NCBI GenBank assembly: GCA_009914555.1
Contig: WNDY01000034.1
Location: forward strand, 1-50,427
From: Xylophilus sp.
GTDB taxonomy: Bacteria > Pseudomonadota > Gammaproteobacteria > Burkholderiales > Burkholderiaceae_C
Direction: 5' to 3'
DNA length: 50,427 nucleotides
The notes under the pieces: model-generated
Databases searched by the model: none
What the model was told of the DNA's origin: nothing
Seen by the model: only the letters and a program-made list of their open reading frames with translations
Translations under genes and position numbers: made by a program
In this document: positions 39,779 to 50,004 of the stretch, piece by piece
Layout of the letters: each line of letters begins with the position of its first letter
How positions within the stretch are numbered: position 1 is the first letter of the stretch

Positions 39779-40363
39779 TCACTTCACCTTGGCCTTGGCC
39801 TTGGCGGCCGCGTCCTCGATGGACAGGAAGCGTTCGAGCAGCGCGAAGAAGCCGTCGTAGAACTTGGCGTCGGTCACCGTCTGGCTCGCGAGCTTGACCA
39901 TGGCGTCGTCAGACGCCAGCACCGGCAGCGACAGCGAGCCCAGCGCGCCAACGCCCAGCGATGCGTTGTTGTTGACCTTCTTGATGCCATAGCGGTCCTG
40001 CAGCGCCGAGGCGAAGGCGATGCTCTTCTCGTCGCCCGGCCCTTCGCGCGCGCAGGTGAGGCGGAATTCGAGTTCGACATGGTTCTCGGCCGCGGGCTGG
40101 AAATTCTTGCGCCCTACCACGAGTTCGGCCGTAGCGGTGCTGACCATGTAGCCCTGACTCAGCAGCGCGCGGCGTGCGGCCTCGCAGGCCTGTGCCGGTG
40201 AGACCGGGTACTCGCGGGTGTGGGTCTCGGTCGATTCGAAGTCCTCGCCGGCGAACGCGGCCTGGCGCGGCGGCCGGTTGGCGCAGCCGGCCAGAGCGGC
40301 CGCCAGCAGCGCGACGACGGCAGTGCGGCGGCAGAGAAGACGGGGATGGAAGGAGTCTCGCAT
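39779..40363 (-). CDS. DUF2242 lipoprotein
   Basis: 194-aa predicted lipoprotein with signal segment VVALLAAALAGC (lipobox LAGC). The DUF2242-type domain includes EYPVSPAQACEAARRALLSQ, then VNNNASLGVGALGSLSLPVL, and the tail is AKAKAKVK. The family is common in beta-proteobacteria and has no known function. The start at ATG 40363 precedes the signal sequence. It lies downstream of tsaD with a 49-bp gap. Confidence 0.78.
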   Translation of the reverse strand: MRDSFHPRLLCRRTAVVALLAAALAGCANRPPRQAAFAGEDFESTETHTREYPVSPAQACEAARRALLSQGYMVSTATAELVVGRKNFQPAAENHVELEFRLTCAREGPGDEKSIAFASALQDRYGIKKVNNNASLGVGALGSLSLPVLASDDAMVKLASQTVTDAKFYDGFFALLERFLSIEDAAAKAKAKVK

Positions 40364-40412
40364 GGTATGCAGGCAGCCGGCCAATATAGCGCCGCCGCGC
40401 GGCGCGGGCGGA

Positions 40413-41462
40413 TCAGGCTTGTAAAGCAGCGCCGTCGGTCGCATCCAGCGGCCAGCGCGGCAGCACGCCAAAGCCGTAATCGCGCACCGCCTGCTGCGGG
40501 CCGGCTTGCAGGCGCATGGCCGCGGCCATCGCGATCATGGCTCCGTTGTCGGTGCACAGGTGCAGTTTAGGATAGTGCACCCGCACGCCGCGGCGCGCGC
40601 AGGCCGCGTCGAGCTGGGCGCGCAGCAGCCGGTTGGCGCCCACGCCGCCGGCCACGACGATGCGGTGCAGGCCGGTCGCGTCGAGCGCGGCGAGCGACTT
40701 CTTCACCAGCACCTCGACGATGGCCGCCTGGGTGCTCGCGGCCAGGTCGGCCTTGCGGGCTTCCAGGTCGCCGCCGAGCTTCTTCGCCTGCGTGAGCACC
40801 GCCGTCTTCAGGCCGGCGAAGGAGAAATCGAGGTTGCCGCTGTGCAGTAGCGGCCGCGGCAGCTTGAAAGCCTCGGCATTGCCGCCTTCGGCCAGCTTGG
40901 CGAGCCAGGGCCCGCCGGGATACGGCAGGCCGAGCAGCTTGGCGCTCTTGTCGAAGGCTTCGCCGGCCGCGTCGTCGATCGTCTCGCCGAGCAGCGCGTA
41001 GGCGCCCACACCGTCCACGCGCATGAGCTGGGTGTGACCGCCCGAGACGAGCAGCGCGACGAACGGAAACTCCGGCGCGTCGGCGCTCAGGAACGGCGAC
41101 AGCAGATGGCCTTCGAGGTGGTGCACGCCGAGCACCGGCCGATCCAGCGCCATCGCGAGCGCGCAGGCCACGCCGGCGCCCACGAGCAGCGCGCCCGCGA
41201 GGCCCGGGCCGCGCGTGAAGGCGACGACATCCACGTCGGCGGCCGTCGCGCCGGCCCGCGCGAACACCTCCTCGGCCAACGGCAGGACGCGGCGGATGTG
41301 GTCGCGGCTGGCCAGTTCAGGCACCACGCCGCCATAGGCCTGGTGCATCGCGATCTGGCTGTGCAGCGCATGCGCGCGCAGCCGCGGCAGCCCGTTCCCC
41401 TGCGTCTCGACCAGGGCCACGCCCGTTTCATCGCACGAAGATTCGATTCCCAGTACCTGCAT
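40413..41462 (-). CDS. tsaD: tRNA N6-adenosine threonylcarbamoyltransferase
   Basis: 349-aa TsaD (Kae1/Gcp), which attaches threonylcarbamoyl to A37 of ANN-decoding tRNAs, with TsaB and Tsa[18 protein letters not shown] starts the protein. The metal-binding HLEGH lies in [15 protein letters not shown], with [27 protein letters not shown] and [12 protein letters not shown] further on. Length is normal. Confidence 0.97.
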   Translation of the reverse strand: MQVLGIESSCDETGVALVETQGNGLPRLRAHALHSQIAMHQAYGGVVPELASRDHIRRVLPLAEEVFARAGATAADVDVVAFTRGPGLAGALLVGAGVACALAMALDRPVLGVHHLEGHLLSPFLSADAPEFPFVALLVSGGHTQLMRVDGVGAYALLGETIDDAAGEAFDKSAKLLGLPYPGGPWLAKLAEGGNAEAFKLPRPLLHSGNLDFSFAGLKTAVLTQAKKLGGDLEARKADLAASTQAAIVEVLVKKSLAALDATGLHRIVVAGGVGANRLLRAQLDAACARRGVRVHYPKLHLCTDNGAMIAMAAAMRLQAGPQQAVRDYGFGVLPRWPLDATDGAALQA

Positions 41463-41587
41463 GTGCGAAGTTTACGCGGGCGCCTCATATACGCCGTCAA
41501 ACTAAGCTTATCAATAACAATACGTTGATGTTTTATCGATGAAAGACTAACGTCTACCCCTTCCTTTTCTGATCAGACCCCGCGTCC
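41463..41587 (+). promoter_or_regulatory. AT-rich divergent promoter region of tsaD and livK
   Basis: The 125-bp gap between tsaD and the liv operon is unusually AT-rich (41495-41555). It contains the inverted repeat ATCAA-N10-TTGAT (41510-41529), a possible regulator site for the liv/hydantoinase operon. I could not fix clear -35/-10 boxes. Confidence 0.5.
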
Positions 41588-42709
41588 ATGCCCATCCGCT
41601 TTACCCGCCTCCTGACGGCCGCCGCCGTCTCCACCGCGCTGTCGGCGCCCGCCTTCGCGGCCGAGCCGATCAACGTCGGCTTCTTCTCGCACCTGTCAGG
41701 CAACTTTGCCGAATATGGCGCGAGCTTCAAGAACGCGGTGGAACTCTATCTCGACAAGGTCAATGCCGAGGGCGGCATCGATGGCCGCCCGGTTAAGCTG
41801 ATCGTCGAGGACGACCGCAACTCGCCGCAGGAAGCCGCGACCGTCGCCCGCAAGATCGCCGCCACGCCGGGCGTGGTGCTGGCCATCGGCTCCTGGTCGA
41901 CCACCGCGTCGCTCGCGGCCGCGCCGATCTTCACCGAGGCCAGGATCCCGCAGATCAGCCCGACCTCGTCGCACCCGGACTTCAGCCGCCAGAGCCCCTA
42001 CCAGTTCCGCCAGCACAACACCGACGACATCCTGGCGCAGTACAACGCCGACACCATCCACAAGAAGCTCAAGGCCAGCCGCATCGTCATCCCCTACTCG
42101 CAGGACGACTGGGGCGTGTTCACCGTCAAGTCCACCTCGGCCGCAATCGAGAAGGACGGCGGCAAGGTGCTGCTGACCGAGGCCGTCATCCCCGGCTCCA
42201 AGGACTTCCGCTCGCTGATCAGCAAGATCAAGGCGGCCAAGCCCGACGGTGTGTTCGTCGCGCTGCCCTACCAGGAGGCGTCGATCTTCCTGCAGCAGCT
42301 GCGCCAGGCCGGCGTGGACATCCCGGCCGGCGGCGGCATTCCGCTGACCTCGCCCAAGTTCATCGAGCTGGCCGGCAAGGCGGCCGAAGGCACCGTGGTG
42401 CACAGCATCTTCTTCGCGGGCGACCCGTCGAAGAAGGCCTTCGTCGATGCCTACCAGGCCAGGTACCACAAGCTGCCGGACCAGTTCGCCGCGCTGGCCT
42501 ATGACGCCGCCGGCGTAGGCGTGGCCGCGATCCGCCGCGTGGTGCAGTCCGGCAAGCCGCTGACCGGCCAGGCCGTGCGCGACGCGCTGGCCAACGGCCC
42601 GGCCTACCAGGGGGTGACCGGCGTCTCGAAGTTCGAGAACGGCAACGTCCGGAAGGACCCGACCTTTCTCGTGGTGCGCGACGGCGCCTTCCAGGTATTG
42701 AAGGACTGA
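41588..42709 (+). CDS. livK: Liv-type ABC transporter substrate-binding protein
   Basis: 373-aa periplasmic binding protein with a signal peptide cleaved after ...SAPAFAA. Domain: EPINVGFFSHLSGNFAEYGA, then DRNSPQEAATVARKIAATPGV. First gene of a plus-strand operon livK, livHM, livG, livF, flavoprotein, Fe-S protein, NHL protein, regulator, hydantoinase. The ligand is therefore more likely a cyclic amide or amino-acid derivative than leucine itself. Confidence 0.9.
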   Translation: MPIRFTRLLTAAAVSTALSAPAFAAEPINVGFFSHLSGNFAEYGASFKNAVELYLDKVNAEGGIDGRPVKLIVEDDRNSPQEAATVARKIAATPGVVLAIGSWSTTASLAAAPIFTEARIPQISPTSSHPDFSRQSPYQFRQHNTDDILAQYNADTIHKKLKASRIVIPYSQDDWGVFTVKSTSAAIEKDGGKVLLTEAVIPGSKDFRSLISKIKAAKPDGVFVALPYQEASIFLQQLRQAGVDIPAGGGIPLTSPKFIELAGKAAEGTVVHSIFFAGDPSKKAFVDAYQARYHKLPDQFAALAYDAAGVGVAAIRRVVQSGKPLTGQAVRDALANGPAYQGVTGVSKFENGNVRKDPTFLVVRDGAFQVLKD

Positions 42710-42750
42710 AGCCCAGACGCGCGCGGCATCCGTACCCGCGCAGTCGGTCG

Positions 42751-42830
42751 CCCTCTCCCCGTCGGGGAGAGGGAGGGATGAGGGCAAGGCCGCTGCCCCT
42801 CACCCCAACCCTCTTCCGGAGGGAGAGGGA
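42751..42830. repeat. pair of CCCTCTCCC hairpins (REP-like)
   Basis: CCCTCTCCCC-GTC-GGGGAGAGGG (42751-42773) and CCCTCTTCC-GG-AGGGAGAGGG (42809-42829) are separated by GGATGAGGGCAAGG-type sequence. It is the same class as the palindrome at 527-548 and common between genes in GC-rich proteobacteria. It lies in the gap between livK and livHM and may lower expression of the membrane genes relative to the binding protein. Confidence 0.7.
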
Positions 42831-42856
42831 GAAAAAACGAACATCTCCCCAGCCCC

Positions 42857-44737
42857 ATGCTCGAACTCTTCGCCAGCCAGATCGTCAACGGCCTGGCCAT
42901 CGGCCAGGTCTATGCGCTGATCGCGCTGGGCTTCTCGCTGGTCTTCGGCGTCTCCAACCTCATCAACTTCGCGCAGGGCGCGCTGTTCATGCTGGGCGCG
43001 TTCATCGCGTTCACCGGCGTGACGGTGCTGCACCTGCCGCTGACCGCGGCCGCCGCGCTGTCGGTGGCCGCGGTCACGCTGCTCGGCATGCTGCTGGAGC
43101 GGCTCGCGCTGCGCCCGCTGGAGAACGCGCCCTACATCGCGCCGGTGCTCTCGACGCTGGCCATCAGCCTCATCATCGACCAGCTCGCCGAGATCATCTG
43201 GTCGCCCGAAGGCCAGGCCTTTCCGGTGCCGTTCGAGGAGATCACCTGGTTCTTCGGCTCGGCCTACATCACCAGCACCGACCTGCTGATCTTCGGCTTC
43301 GGCGCCGCGGCCACGGTGGCGCTCACGCTGTTCCTCTCGCGCTCCTGGCTGGGCCGCACGCTGCGCGCCACGGCGCAGGACCGCGACGCCGCCGCGCAGC
43401 TCGGCGTGCGCACGGCCCACGTCAAGCGCATGGCCTTCGGCCTCGCGGGCGCGCTGGGGGCCTTGAGCGGCATCCTCGTCGCGCTGTACTTCAAGAGCGT
43501 GTTCCCGCAGATGGGCCTGCCCTACGGGCTCAAGGGCTTCGCCGCGGCGCTGCTCGGCGGGCTGACCAGCACGCCGGGCGCAGTGCTCGGCGGGCTGCTG
43601 CTCGGCATCGTCGAGACGCTCGCGAGCGCCTACGTGGGCGAGGGCTACCGCGATCTGGTGGCCTACACGCTGGTGCTGGTCTTCCTGGTGTTCCGCCCGC
43701 CGGGCCTGCTGGGCGACCGGCGGCTCGACGCCTTGGGCGGCGCCGGCGGCGCGGCCGGCGCCATGCCCAGCACCAGCGTGCTGGCCTCGTCGTCGAGCCA
43801 GCGCGGTGTGGTGCGTGCGATCGAGCTGCCAGCCTGGGGCTTCGTCGCGATCGGCGCGGCGTTGGCGCTGCTGCCGCTCGTCACCCAGAGCGCCTACCTG
43901 CTCCAGGCCGTCGCCTACGGCATGATCTTCGCGCTGCTCGTGGCCAGCGTGACGCTGGTGTCGGGCTCGCTCGGCATCCTGTCGATCGGCCACATGGCCT
44001 TCTATGGCGTCGGCGCCTATGCGGTCGGCATCCTGGCGCGCAACCACGGCTGGCCGGCCGAGGCCGCGCTGGCGGGTGCGGCGCTGGTGACGGCCGCGGC
44101 GGCCGTGGTCGCTGCCCTGCCGCTGCTCAAGCTCAGCGGCCACACTGCCGCGCTCGGCACGCTCGCGGTCGGCCAGATCGGCTACCTCGTCTTCATGACC
44201 TGGCTCGACGTGACGCGCGGGCCGATGGGCTTCATCGGCATTCCGGCGCCCAAGCTGGCGCTGCTCGGCGGGCTCACGCTGTCCACCATCGCGCGGAAGT
44301 TCTGGCTGATCGCCGCCGTCGCCGCGGTGGCGCTGGCCGTGGCGCAGCGGCTGCTGGGCTCGGGCATCGGCCGTGTCTGGCGCGGCATCCGTGAAGACTG
44401 GCTCGCCGCCCATGCGGCCGGCCTGCCGGTGCGCCGCTACATACTGCTGGGCTTCGCACTGTCGGGCCTGCTCGCGGGTCTGGCCGGCGGCCTGTTCGCC
44501 TATGTGCAGAATGTAGTGAGCCCCGAGAGCTTCCGCGTCAGCGCCTCGATCCTGCTGCTGACCATGGCGGTGCTCGGCGGCCTGGGCAACCTGACCGGCG
44601 CGGCGCTCGCGGGCTTCGCGCTCACGCTGCTGCCCGAGCTGCTGCGGCCGCTGGCCGAATGGAGCGTGATCGCCTATGGCGTCGCACTGCTCGTCATGCT
44701 CCGTATACGCCCGCACGGCTTGCTGGGAGCGCGCTAG
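42857..44737 (+). CDS. livHM: fused Liv-type permease (LivH-LivM)
   Basis: 626-aa membrane protein joining both permeases. Residues 1-290 are LivH (NGLAIGQVYALIALGFSLVF, ALRPLENAPYIAPVLSTL). A Ser/Ala-rich linker (about 295-320) follows, then LivM (SGSLGILSIGHMAFYGVGAYAVG, IREDWLAAHAAGLPVRRYILLGFALSGLLAGLAGGLF). About 16-18 membrane segments in all. Such fusions occur in a minority of Liv systems. The livG start follows after 2 bp. Confidence 0.9.
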   Translation: MLELFASQIVNGLAIGQVYALIALGFSLVFGVSNLINFAQGALFMLGAFIAFTGVTVLHLPLTAAAALSVAAVTLLGMLLERLALRPLENAPYIAPVLSTLAISLIIDQLAEIIWSPEGQAFPVPFEEITWFFGSAYITSTDLLIFGFGAAATVALTLFLSRSWLGRTLRATAQDRDAAAQLGVRTAHVKRMAFGLAGALGALSGILVALYFKSVFPQMGLPYGLKGFAAALLGGLTSTPGAVLGGLLLGIVETLASAYVGEGYRDLVAYTLVLVFLVFRPPGLLGDRRLDALGGAGGAAGAMPSTSVLASSSSQRGVVRAIELPAWGFVAIGAALALLPLVTQSAYLLQAVAYGMIFALLVASVTLVSGSLGILSIGHMAFYGVGAYAVGILARNHGWPAEAALAGAALVTAAAAVVAALPLLKLSGHTAALGTLAVGQIGYLVFMTWLDVTRGPMGFIGIPAPKLALLGGLTLSTIARKFWLIAAVAAVALAVAQRLLGSGIGRVWRGIREDWLAAHAAGLPVRRYILLGFALSGLLAGLAGGLFAYVQNVVSPESFRVSASILLLTMAVLGGLGNLTGAALAGFALTLLPELLRPLAEWSVIAYGVALLVMLRIRPHGLLGAR

Positions 44738-44764
44738 CCATGACCACTCCCTCCCGTATCCAGA
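44704..44764 (+). repeat. possible degenerate paired-box element, copy I
   Basis: TATACGCCC at 44704 (with a rare ATA codon near the end of livHM) and TATCC at 44757, starts exactly 53 bp apart. Only the spacing and half of each box agree, so this may be chance. Confidence 0.2.
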
Positions 44765-45586
44765 CGAGCGGCCTGCATGTCGACGGCCTGAGCCGCCATT
44801 TCAGCGGTGTGAAGGCGGTCGATGGCGTGAGCTTCGACCTCGCGCCGGGCGAGACCGTCGCGCTCGTCGGCCCCAACGGCGCCGGCAAGTCCACGCTGAT
44901 CCAGCTGCTGAGCGGCGTCGAGAAGCCCACGGCCGGCCGCCTCCTGCTCGACGGCCGGCGCATCGACGGCCTGGCGCCCGAGCGCATCGCGCGGCTCGGC
45001 CTGGGCCGCAGCTTCCAGACCTCGCGCGTATTCCCCGCGCTCACCGTGTGGGACAGCGTGCGGCTCGGCACCCAGGCCGGCCTGCTGCGCCGCGCCGGCG
45101 GCCGGCTGGCCGACCCGGTCACTGAAGTGCTGGGCGAGCTGCTCGGCCTGCCGGGCTGGCGCCGGCGCCGGGCCGCGGCCGATGCGCGCGCCGAAGCCGC
45201 GCTGCGCCGCTTCGGCGACCGGCTCTGGCCGCGCCGCGACCAGCCGGCCTTCAGCCTGTCGTATGCCAACCGCCGGCGGCTGGAGATCGCCCGCGTGCTC
45301 GCGTCGCAGCCGCGCTTCGTGTTGCTCGACGAGCCCGCGGCCGGCATGAACCCGAGCGAGACGGCCGAGCTGACCGAGCTGCTGCTGGCGCTGCGCGCCG
45401 AGCAGCCCGCGCTCGGCATCCTCGTCGTGGAGCACAAGCTCTCCCTCGTGCGCCGCATCGCCGACCGCGTGGTCGTGCTCAACCAGGGACGCGTGCTTGC
45501 GACTGGCACGCCGACCGAGGCGCTGGACCATCCCGAGGTGGTCGAGGCCTACCTCGGACGCTCGCGCACCCGCCCCACCGCATCGG

Positions 45587-45603
<17 letters not shown>
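44740..45603 (+). CDS. livG: Liv-type ABC transporter ATP-binding protein
   Basis: 287-aa ATPase. Walker A is GPNGAGKST, Walker B RFVLLDEPAAGMN, and the H-loop is VEHKLSLVRRIADRV. The signature is FSLSYANRRRLEIARVL: LSYA-N instead of the LSYG-Q usual in LivG, a possible weak spot. A 24-residue insert-like Arg-rich stretch (LGLPGWRRRRAAADARAEAAL) resembles other LivG proteins. The gene overlaps livF by 17 bp. Confidence 0.9.
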
Positions 45604-46324
<721 letters not shown>

Positions 46325-46340
46325 TTCCTCTCCCAGAAAA

Positions 46341-48062
46341 ATGACCCACGCATCTCCCCTCCACACCCTCGACACCGACGTGCTCGTGATCGGCGCGGGC
46401 GGCGCCGGCATGAGCGCAGCGATCGCCGCGGCCGGCGCCGGCAGCCGCGTGCTGCTGGCCGACCGCAGCCTGATCGGCCGCGGCGGCGCGACCATCATGG
46501 CGCAGATGACGGTGGCCGCCGCGCTCGGCGAGCAGACCGACGACCACTGGCGCCACCACTATGCGGACACGCTCGCGGCCGGCCGCGGGCTGTGCAGCGA
46601 ACCGCTCGCGCGCATCCTCTGCGAGGAAGGCGTGGACGCGATCCGCCTGCTCGACCGCTGGGGCGTGGGCTGGGCCCGCGCCGACGGGCACCTGACCCAG
46701 GCCCAGGCGCCCGGCCACGACCGGCCGCGCTGCGTCTACGTGGACTTTCTCAACACCGGCCCGGCCGTCGCCAAGACGCTGCGCGCCCAGGTCGCGCACA
46801 CCGCCGGCGTGCAGCGCGTGGGCGATCTGGCCATCGTCGACCTGCTGCTGCACCAGGGCCGCGTGGTCGGTGCCGTCGCGCTGCACCTGGCGACCGGCGA
46901 TGCCGTGCTGGTCCGTTCCGGCGCCATCGTCATCGCGACCGGCGGGCTCACGCGGCTCTACCGGCGCAACAGCGCCTCGCTCAACATGGGCGGCGACGGC
47001 TTTGCGCTCGCGCTGCGGGCCGGCGCGCGGCTGCTGGACATGGAGTTCGTGCAGTTCTTTCCGATCGGGCATCTGGCGCCGCGGCTGGTCGGCTTCGATC
47101 CGATCATGTGGGACCCGTTCCGCTACAAGCTCGGCGGCAAGCTGCTCAACCGCGACGGCGAGGAATTCGTCGAGCGCTACGGCAATGCCAGGGAGGCCGG
47201 CGGCTACACCACCACGCGCGACGCCGCCACCTACGCCATCCTCAAAGAGGTCGAGGCCGGCCGCGGCAGCCCCGCCGGCGGCGCCTGGCTGAGCTTCCGC
47301 CACGTGCCCGAGGCCACGCTGCGCGCGGCCTTCGGCCCGATCATCGACAGGCTCGCGGCCGCCGGCATCGACCTGACCCAGCAGATGGTCGAGGTCGCGC
47401 CGACCGCCCACTACCACATGGGCGGCATCCGGGTGGACACCAACCTCGCGACCGACGTGCCCGGCCTCTATGCCGCCGGCGAGGCCGTGGGCGGCGCCAA
47501 CGGCGCCAACCGGCTGTCGGGCAACGCGATCACCGAGGCCGTGGCCTTCGGCCTGCGGGCCGGCCGCTCGGCCGCGGCCGATGCGGCCGCGCACCCGGCT
47601 CCTGCCACCGACGCACTGCGTACGCTGGCCGCACCGGTGCTCGACCGCCTCGCGCCTTCGCCCGCGCAGCCCGGCACGCCCCACTACGCCGCGCTGATCG
47701 AACAGCTGCAGGCGGTGATGCAGCAGCACGTCGGCCCGTTTCGCACCGATGCCGGCATCCGCCAGGCGCTGGCCGCGATCGAGGCATTGCGCGCCGCAGC
47801 CGGCACCCCGCTGCCCGGCGGCGGCCCGCAGGACCCGGTGCGGCTCGACGCGCTGGACCTGCACAACATGCTGCTGGTGGCCGAATCGGTTGCCCGCAGC
47901 GCGCTGGCCCGCACCGAAAGCCGCGGCGCCCACCAGCGGGAGGATCATCCGGCCCAGGACGATGCCGCCTGGACGTTCAACCAGACCATCGCTTGGCGCG
48001 ACGGCCGCTGGACACTCGCCACCCAGCCGGTCGACCGGCTGCCCGCGGAGGAATTCGCATGA
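46341..48062 (+). CDS. FAD-dependent oxidoreductase, fumarate reductase/SdhA-like
   Basis: 573-aa flavoprotein of the succinate dehydrogenase/fumarate reductase/aspartate oxidase family. The FAD dinucleotide fold is DVLVIGAGGAGMSAAIAAA with RGGATIMAQM after it; ATGGLTRLYRRNSASLNMGGDG and HYHMGGIRVDTNLATDVPGLYAAGEAVGGANGANRLSGNAITEA follow. It overlaps the next gene (ATGA), a [2Fe-2S] protein, so the two probably form an oxidoreductase. Residues 440-573 are a helical C-terminal domain. The substrate is unknown; context suggests oxidation or reduction of a hydantoin/lactam-related compound. Confidence 0.88.
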   Translation: MTHASPLHTLDTDVLVIGAGGAGMSAAIAAAGAGSRVLLADRSLIGRGGATIMAQMTVAAALGEQTDDHWRHHYADTLAAGRGLCSEPLARILCEEGVDAIRLLDRWGVGWARADGHLTQAQAPGHDRPRCVYVDFLNTGPAVAKTLRAQVAHTAGVQRVGDLAIVDLLLHQGRVVGAVALHLATGDAVLVRSGAIVIATGGLTRLYRRNSASLNMGGDGFALALRAGARLLDMEFVQFFPIGHLAPRLVGFDPIMWDPFRYKLGGKLLNRDGEEFVERYGNAREAGGYTTTRDAATYAILKEVEAGRGSPAGGAWLSFRHVPEATLRAAFGPIIDRLAAAGIDLTQQMVEVAPTAHYHMGGIRVDTNLATDVPGLYAAGEAVGGANGANRLSGNAITEAVAFGLRAGRSAAADAAAHPAPATDALRTLAAPVLDRLAPSPAQPGTPHYAALIEQLQAVMQQHVGPFRTDAGIRQALAAIEALRAAAGTPLPGGGPQDPVRLDALDLHNMLLVAESVARSALARTESRGAHQREDHPAQDDAAWTFNQTIAWRDGRWTLATQPVDRLPAEEFA

Positions 48063-48427
48063 CTACGCAAGACACTACGATACAGCTCCGGGTACACCGT
48101 GGTAGTGCTCATCAGCCGGGCACTGTAGAGGTATACCCCGTACCCGCCGACGCAGCGGCGTCGCTGCTCGACGGCCTGCGCTGGGTGCGCGCGCACCGCG
48201 ACGGCACCCTCGCCTTCCGCTATGCCTGCATCAATGCCAACGCCTGCAAGGAATGCATGGTGCGGCTCGACGGCAAGACGGTCTATGCCTGCACCGCGCG
48301 GCTGGAGCCCGGCCGCACCTACGAGGTGGCGCCGCTGCCCAACAAGCCGCTGGTGCGCGACCTGGTCACCGAAATCGCGCCGGCCAAGGAGCGCCTGTTT
48401 GCTGGAGACGAAACCGATGGCGATTGA
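48059..48427 (+). CDS. short [2Fe-2S] protein, SdhB N-domain only
   Basis: 122-aa ferredoxin-like protein. Cluster ligands are in YACINANACKECMVRLDG and VYACTA, spacing C-x5-C-x2-C-x11-C, one residue longer in the first loop than the C-x4-C of SdhB/FrdB. The C-terminal 4Fe-4S/3Fe-4S domain of SdhB is absent. It starts within the flavoprotein stop and would be its electron partner. The first 30 codons use ATA, GTA, AGT and ACT, which are rare in neighbouring genes, and coincide with repeat copy G. Confidence 0.82.
   Translation: MTTQDTTIQLRVHRGSAHQPGTVEVYPVPADAAASLLDGLRWVRAHRDGTLAFRYACINANACKECMVRLDGKTVYACTARLEPGRTYEVAPLPNKPLVRDLVTEIAPAKERLFAGDETDGD
48079..48139 (+). repeat. paired TATACCCC element, copy G (inside Fe-S gene)
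   Basis: GATAC at 48079 and TATACCCC at 48132, starts 53 bp apart, within codons 8-27 of the [2Fe-2S] gene. The first box is degenerate but CCGGGTACA follows at the place where other copies have GGGGATACA. The local codon choice is unlike the rest of the operon. Confidence 0.5.
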
Positions 48428-49319
48428 TGCACCGACCCAAGACAACTTCGTCGTCACCGACGGCGCCGACCGCTTCGCCGTGGTGCGGCCCTGGCAGCGC
48501 CCAGGTGCCGACGGCAGCGACGTGCAGGCCATCAGCCAGCTCACGCTCGACAGCCGTGGCCGCGTCTTCGTGCTGCAACGCACGGCGCCCGCGCTGCGCA
48601 TCTACGCGCCCGACGGCACGCTGGAGCGCAGCTTCCACCACCCGCTGCTGACCAGCGGCCACGGCCTGCATGTGGACGTGCAGGACCGTCTCTGGGTCGC
48701 GACCTACGACGCCCACCAGGTGCTGGCGTTCGATGCCGGCCTGCAACTGGTGCAGGCGCTCGGCACCCACAACCTGCCGTCGTGGGAGCGGCCGTTCAAC
48801 CACCCGACCGGCGTGCACGTCACGCCGCAGGGCCACATCTTCGTGAGCGACGGCTACGGCAATGCGCGCATCCACCATTTCGCGCCGGACGGCAGCCTGC
48901 TCCACAGCTGGGGGCGCCCGGGCCGCGCGCCGGGCGAGTTCAACACGCCGCATGCCGTCTGGGTGCTGCCGGACGGTCGCGTGCTCTGCGCCGACCGCGA
49001 CAACGACCGCATCCAGGTGTTCGACGGCACCGGCACGCTGCTGGCGATCTGGGACGGCCTGGTGCGGCCGATGGCGCTCTGGGCGCCGGCCGATGGCCGC
49101 ACGGTCTACGTGACCGAGCAGGTGCCGCGCATCGCGCGGCTCGACACGCGCCACGGCCAGGTGCTGGGCCGCGCCCGCGCCTTCGGCATCTATGCCCACG
49201 GCCTGGCCGGCGACGCGGCCGGCAACCTCTACGTGGCCGAGCAGGGAACGGCCTCGTTGGTCGCGCAATACCGCAAACTCCCGTCTGTCGACCAAGGCCA
49301 GCCTCTTGCCGAAACATGA
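48417..49319 (+). CDS. NHL-repeat (SMP-30/PAL-like) beta-propeller protein
   Basis: 300-aa protein of about five NHL blades: QLTLDSRGRVFVLQRTAPALRIYAPDGTLE, FNHPTGVHVTPQGHIFVSDGYGNARIHHFAPDG, then FNTPHAVWVLPDGRVLCADRDNDRIQVFDGTG. It resembles peptidyl-alpha-hydroxyglycine amidating lyases and sugar-lactone hydrolases. There is no signal peptide. It overlaps the Fe-S gene by 11 bp and the regulator by 4 bp. A lactonase or amide-cleaving role in the pathway is inference. Confidence 0.82.
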   Translation: MAIDAPTQDNFVVTDGADRFAVVRPWQRPGADGSDVQAISQLTLDSRGRVFVLQRTAPALRIYAPDGTLERSFHHPLLTSGHGLHVDVQDRLWVATYDAHQVLAFDAGLQLVQALGTHNLPSWERPFNHPTGVHVTPQGHIFVSDGYGNARIHHFAPDGSLLHSWGRPGRAPGEFNTPHAVWVLPDGRVLCADRDNDRIQVFDGTGTLLAIWDGLVRPMALWAPADGRTVYVTEQVPRIARLDTRHGQVLGRARAFGIYAHGLAGDAAGNLYVAEQGTASLVAQYRKLPSVDQGQPLAET

Positions 49320-49860
49320 GTCCGAAGCATCCACCGACCGCTGCCGACGCCGCGAACCATGAACCGGTCCGCATCCTCTCGTCCGCCCACCTGGCCTACG
49401 GCCCGCATGCCGAACTGTCGGAGCTGGAGTTCGGTCTGATCATTGCGCACAACGCCTTCAGCCGATGGGTGATGCGCTGCATGGCCGCGGCCGGCGAATC
49501 CGACCTGGCGTTCAACGACATCCTGGTGCTGCACCATGTGCACCACCGCGAGCGCGGCAAGAAGCTGGCCGACATCTGCTTCACGCTCAACTACGAAGAC
49601 ACGCACGTCATCAACTACGCGCTCAAGAAGCTCGCCGGCATGGGCTTGGTGCGCGGCGAGAAGATCGGCAAGGAGGTCTTCTACGCGACGACCGACGCAG
49701 GCGCCGCGCTGATCGACCGCTTCCGCACCGTGCGCGGCCGCTGCCTGCTGGCCGGCATCGAGGGCGACCTGGCCGACGGCCAGTCCCATTCCGAGGTCGC
49801 GCGCCGGCTGCGCATGCTCTCCGGACTCTATGACCAGGCCGCGCGCGCGGCCTTCTCGCT

Positions 49861-49864
<4 letters not shown>
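49316..49864 (+). CDS. winged-helix (MarR-type) regulator
   Basis: 182-aa DNA-binding protein. [25 protein letters not shown] and [27 protein letters not shown], then [21 protein letters not shown], make a MarR-type winged helix. Such proteins are often encoded next to hydantoinase genes. It overlaps both neighbours by 4 bp (ATGA), so it is co-expressed and may autoregulate the operon, perhaps at the AT-rich region before livK. Confidence 0.82.

Positions 49865-50001
<137 letters not shown>

Positions 50002-50004
<3 letters not shown>

Noticed and set aside
41487..41523. TATACG / AATACG pair before livK
   Set aside because: Spacing is 31 bp and no C-run follows; just AT-rich promoter DNA.
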